Part shown: in pieces, positions 62,742 to 64,000 of the stretch | How the letters are laid out: the number at the start of each line of letters is the position of its first letter | How positions within the stretch are numbered: position 1 is the first letter of the stretch | Source: Rathayibacter sp. VKM Ac-2879 | GTDB lineage: Bacteria; Actinomycetota; Actinomycetes; Actinomycetales; Microbacteriaceae | DNA length: 64,000 nucleotides | NCBI RefSeq assembly: GCF_015351245.1 | Contig: NZ_JADKSO010000002.1 | Span: 1 to 64,000 of the forward strand | Reading direction: 5' to 3' | Translations under genes and position numbers: made by a program | Notes under the pieces: generated by a model | What the model was told of the DNA's origin: nothing | The model's input: only the letters and a program-made list of their open reading frames with translations | The model's database searches: none

Positions 62742-63101
62742 ATGAGCGCCCGCCGACCCGCCCGCACGACCGACCGCTATCCCTCCCGGGCCACGGCGCG
62801 GATGGCGCTCGCGCCGGGACTGCTGGGAGCGATCGTGGTGCTCGCGGGCTTCGCGTTGATCGGAGGCGATGCCTACGACGTCATCCGCTATCCCGTCGCG
62901 ATCCTCGCGGCCGTCATCGGCTGGTTCGCGATCCAGGCGCGGGCGTTCCTGTGGCTGATCGGGCTCGTGCCTATCCTCGTGCTGTGGAACCCGGTGCTGC
63001 CGTTCGCCTTCCCCGATGCGGTGTGGTCCTCGCTCAGCCTCGCGGCCGTCGGCGTGTTCGTCGCGGCGGGGCTCGTCATCCGGGTGCCCACGCGGGAGTG
63101 A
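62742..63101 (+). CDS. Small membrane protein, unknown function
   Basis: A 119-residue protein with a basic 25-residue N-tail and three to four hydrophobic segments (LLGAIVVLAGFALIGG; YPVAILAAVIGWFAIQA; WLIGLVPILVLWNPVLPF; LAAVGVFVAAGLVI). DUF6804-like small membrane proteins have a similar NPVLPF-type motif, but I assign no family with confidence. Divergent from the metal-sensing repressor and sharing its operator region, it may be metal-responsive. Confidence 0.7.
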   Translation: MSARRPARTTDRYPSRATARMALAPGLLGAIVVLAGFALIGGDAYDVIRYPVAILAAVIGWFAIQARAFLWLIGLVPILVLWNPVLPFAFPDAVWSSLSLAAVGVFVAAGLVIRVPTRE

Positions 63102-63344
63102 CGCGCAGGGGAGTCAGGACGCGGGAACGACGCGGCGCCGCCTCCGGGCGCTCGGGGAGTAGACTTGCTGCGCACCCGCACGCCGGGGACGCTGCGACCG
63201 GGTCTCAGACCCGTTGCTCGGAGCTCCCGACGGCCGCCGGGAGCACCGACGCCCGACACCTCCGCGGAGGCGACGCGGCGGATGCAAGGCGACGGCAGAG
63301 CGCGGGAACCCCTCCTCCGCCCCCGTCACACGTCGAGGAGGAGC
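63102..63344 (+). promoter_or_regulatory. Long structured leader of the terminal gene
   Basis: A TAGACT -10 box (63160-63165) would start a leader of about 170 bases. It contains four consecutive inverted repeats: GGGTC/GACCC (63200-63212), GCTCCC/GGGAGC (63223-63244), CCTCC/GGAGG (63259-63270) and CCTCCTC/GAGGAGG (63311-63341). The last one buries the ribosome site of the next gene. No known riboswitch class was recognised. Confidence 0.45.
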
Positions 63345-64000
63345 ATGGCTCGCAGCGGCCAGCGTCAGTCCGGTCAGTCGCGTCGACCCGCGACCGCCGC
63401 CGGGAGTCGGCCCCGATCGCGCGCACGCGGGATCGACAACGCCGGGATCATTCCGATCCTCGCGCGCCGGGTCCGCGAGGTGGAGGCGAAGGCCCAGACC
63501 GGCAAGGTCGGTCCCACGAACCGCACGAAGTTCCTGGTGATCGCGCTGCTCATGCGCGAGGAGCGCAAGCGGGTCAAGGTCGACTCCTCGCTCACCGAGG
63601 CCCAGCGCGCAGAAGAGATGAAGCGGCTCGACGGCATCGCGACGATCCTCGCCAAGACCGCCGCCCGCGACACCAGCCTCATCGCGCTGCTCGAGTCCGA
63701 GGCCGGGATCACCGCCGCAGCGCAGAAGCTGCGTCGTGACTGGCTGCTCGAGGCCGGCGCCGAGCTCACCCCCGACGAACTGCTCATCGTGACCGAGCCC
63801 GAGCCGCAGCCGGAGGTGCCTGAGAACCGCGTCGTCCCCCCCTCGGTGCGCGCTCGACAGCTCGCGAACCCCTTCCTCCCGCCGGACTTCTCGATCGCGC
63901 AGGCCGCGGCTCCCGCTCCCCGGGGGCGCCTGGACGACTGGGAGCTGCTCGGCCCGCTGTTCAAGGCGTTCGAGTACGGCGCCGGTGGTCGCGCCGCGAG
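63345..64000 (+). CDS. Probable superfamily II helicase, N-terminal part (runs off the window)
   Basis: The first 218 codons of a gene that continues past the right edge. The basic start MARSGQRQSGQSRR is followed by GIIPILARRVREVEAKAQ, RTKFLVIALLMREERKRVK and KRLDGIATILAKTAARDTS, which I recall as the N-terminus of actinobacterial DEAD/DEAH (SNF2-like) helicases; LANPFLPPDFS and the WELLGPLFKAFEYG segment precede the ATPase core in those proteins. The core motifs lie outside the window, so this is a family-level guess. A GAGGAGG ribosome site lies in a hairpin. Confidence 0.5.
   Translation, partial: MARSGQRQSGQSRRPATAAGSRPRSRARGIDNAGIIPILARRVREVEAKAQTGKVGPTNRTKFLVIALLMREERKRVKVDSSLTEAQRAEEMKRLDGIATILAKTAARDTSLIALLESEAGITAAAQKLRRDWLLEAGAELTPDELLIVTEPEPQPEVPENRVVPPSVRARQLANPFLPPDFSIAQAAAPAPRGRLDDWELLGPLFKAFEYGAGGRAA

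Overview
The window is high-GC DNA (third codon positions almost all G or C) with dense, overlapping genes, many GTG starts and many apparently leaderless genes. Gene content and order (tsaC-wecA-atpI-atpBEFHAGDC; dxr-rseP-ispG-proS; nusA-ylxR-infB-rbfA; truB-ribF) point to an actinobacterium. The short AtpC and the style of the proteins suggest Microbacteriaceae, but the genus is an inference. No rRNA, tRNA, CRISPR array, complete insertion sequence or prophage was seen.

Region 1 (about 320-14241) is an accessory surface-polysaccharide locus. One glycosyltransferase lies on the minus strand. A tightly overlapped plus-strand run (1743-12367) follows: three GT-B glycosyltransferases, one GT2, a WecG/TagA transferase, a putative sugar nucleotidyltransferase fused to a PqqD-like domain, a Wzy-like membrane protein, and a Wzx-like flippase fused in frame to a further glycosyltransferase. 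A second Wzy/ligase-like protein sits downstream at about 12781-14241. With wecA (15217-16458) as a possible initiating transferase, this looks like a Wzx/Wzy-type pathway on undecaprenyl phosphate.

Region 2 (14326-24101) is core: tsaC, wecA, an AtpI-like protein and the complete F1Fo ATP synthase operon, closed by a hairpin terminator. A Crp-like palindrome precedes atpB. Region 3 (24190-31118) holds yaaA, an ogt-tag alkylation-repair pair, a TspO-family protein, a hypothetical gene, an Lrp-class III aminotransferase pair, and a PP2C phosphatase next to a zinc-ribbon/FHA protein.

Region 4 (31304-40708) is a polyamine/GABA-type nitrogen region: a potDABC transporter, an asparaginase and two gabT-like aminotransferases, with an OsmC-family gene and plsC among them. 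Region 5 (40830-53472) has a tandem-FKBP lipoprotein, dxr, rseP, ispG, proS, a small membrane protein, and nusA-ylxR-infB-rbfA. Region 6 (53628-64000) has mutY, a degenerate P-loop protein, panE, truB, two small membrane proteins, ribF, an SDR-type protein, an SGNH hydrolase, a homocysteine methyltransferase paired with a CsoR/RcnR-type repressor that has a recognisable operator, a small membrane protein, and the start of a probable helicase behind a structured leader.

A recurring signal across regions 2-6 is a TANNNT -10 box placed 6-10 bases before the start codon, indicating leaderless or nearly leaderless transcripts for about sixteen genes. The signal also decides several start codons, including those of ispG, rseP, panE, truB and plsC.
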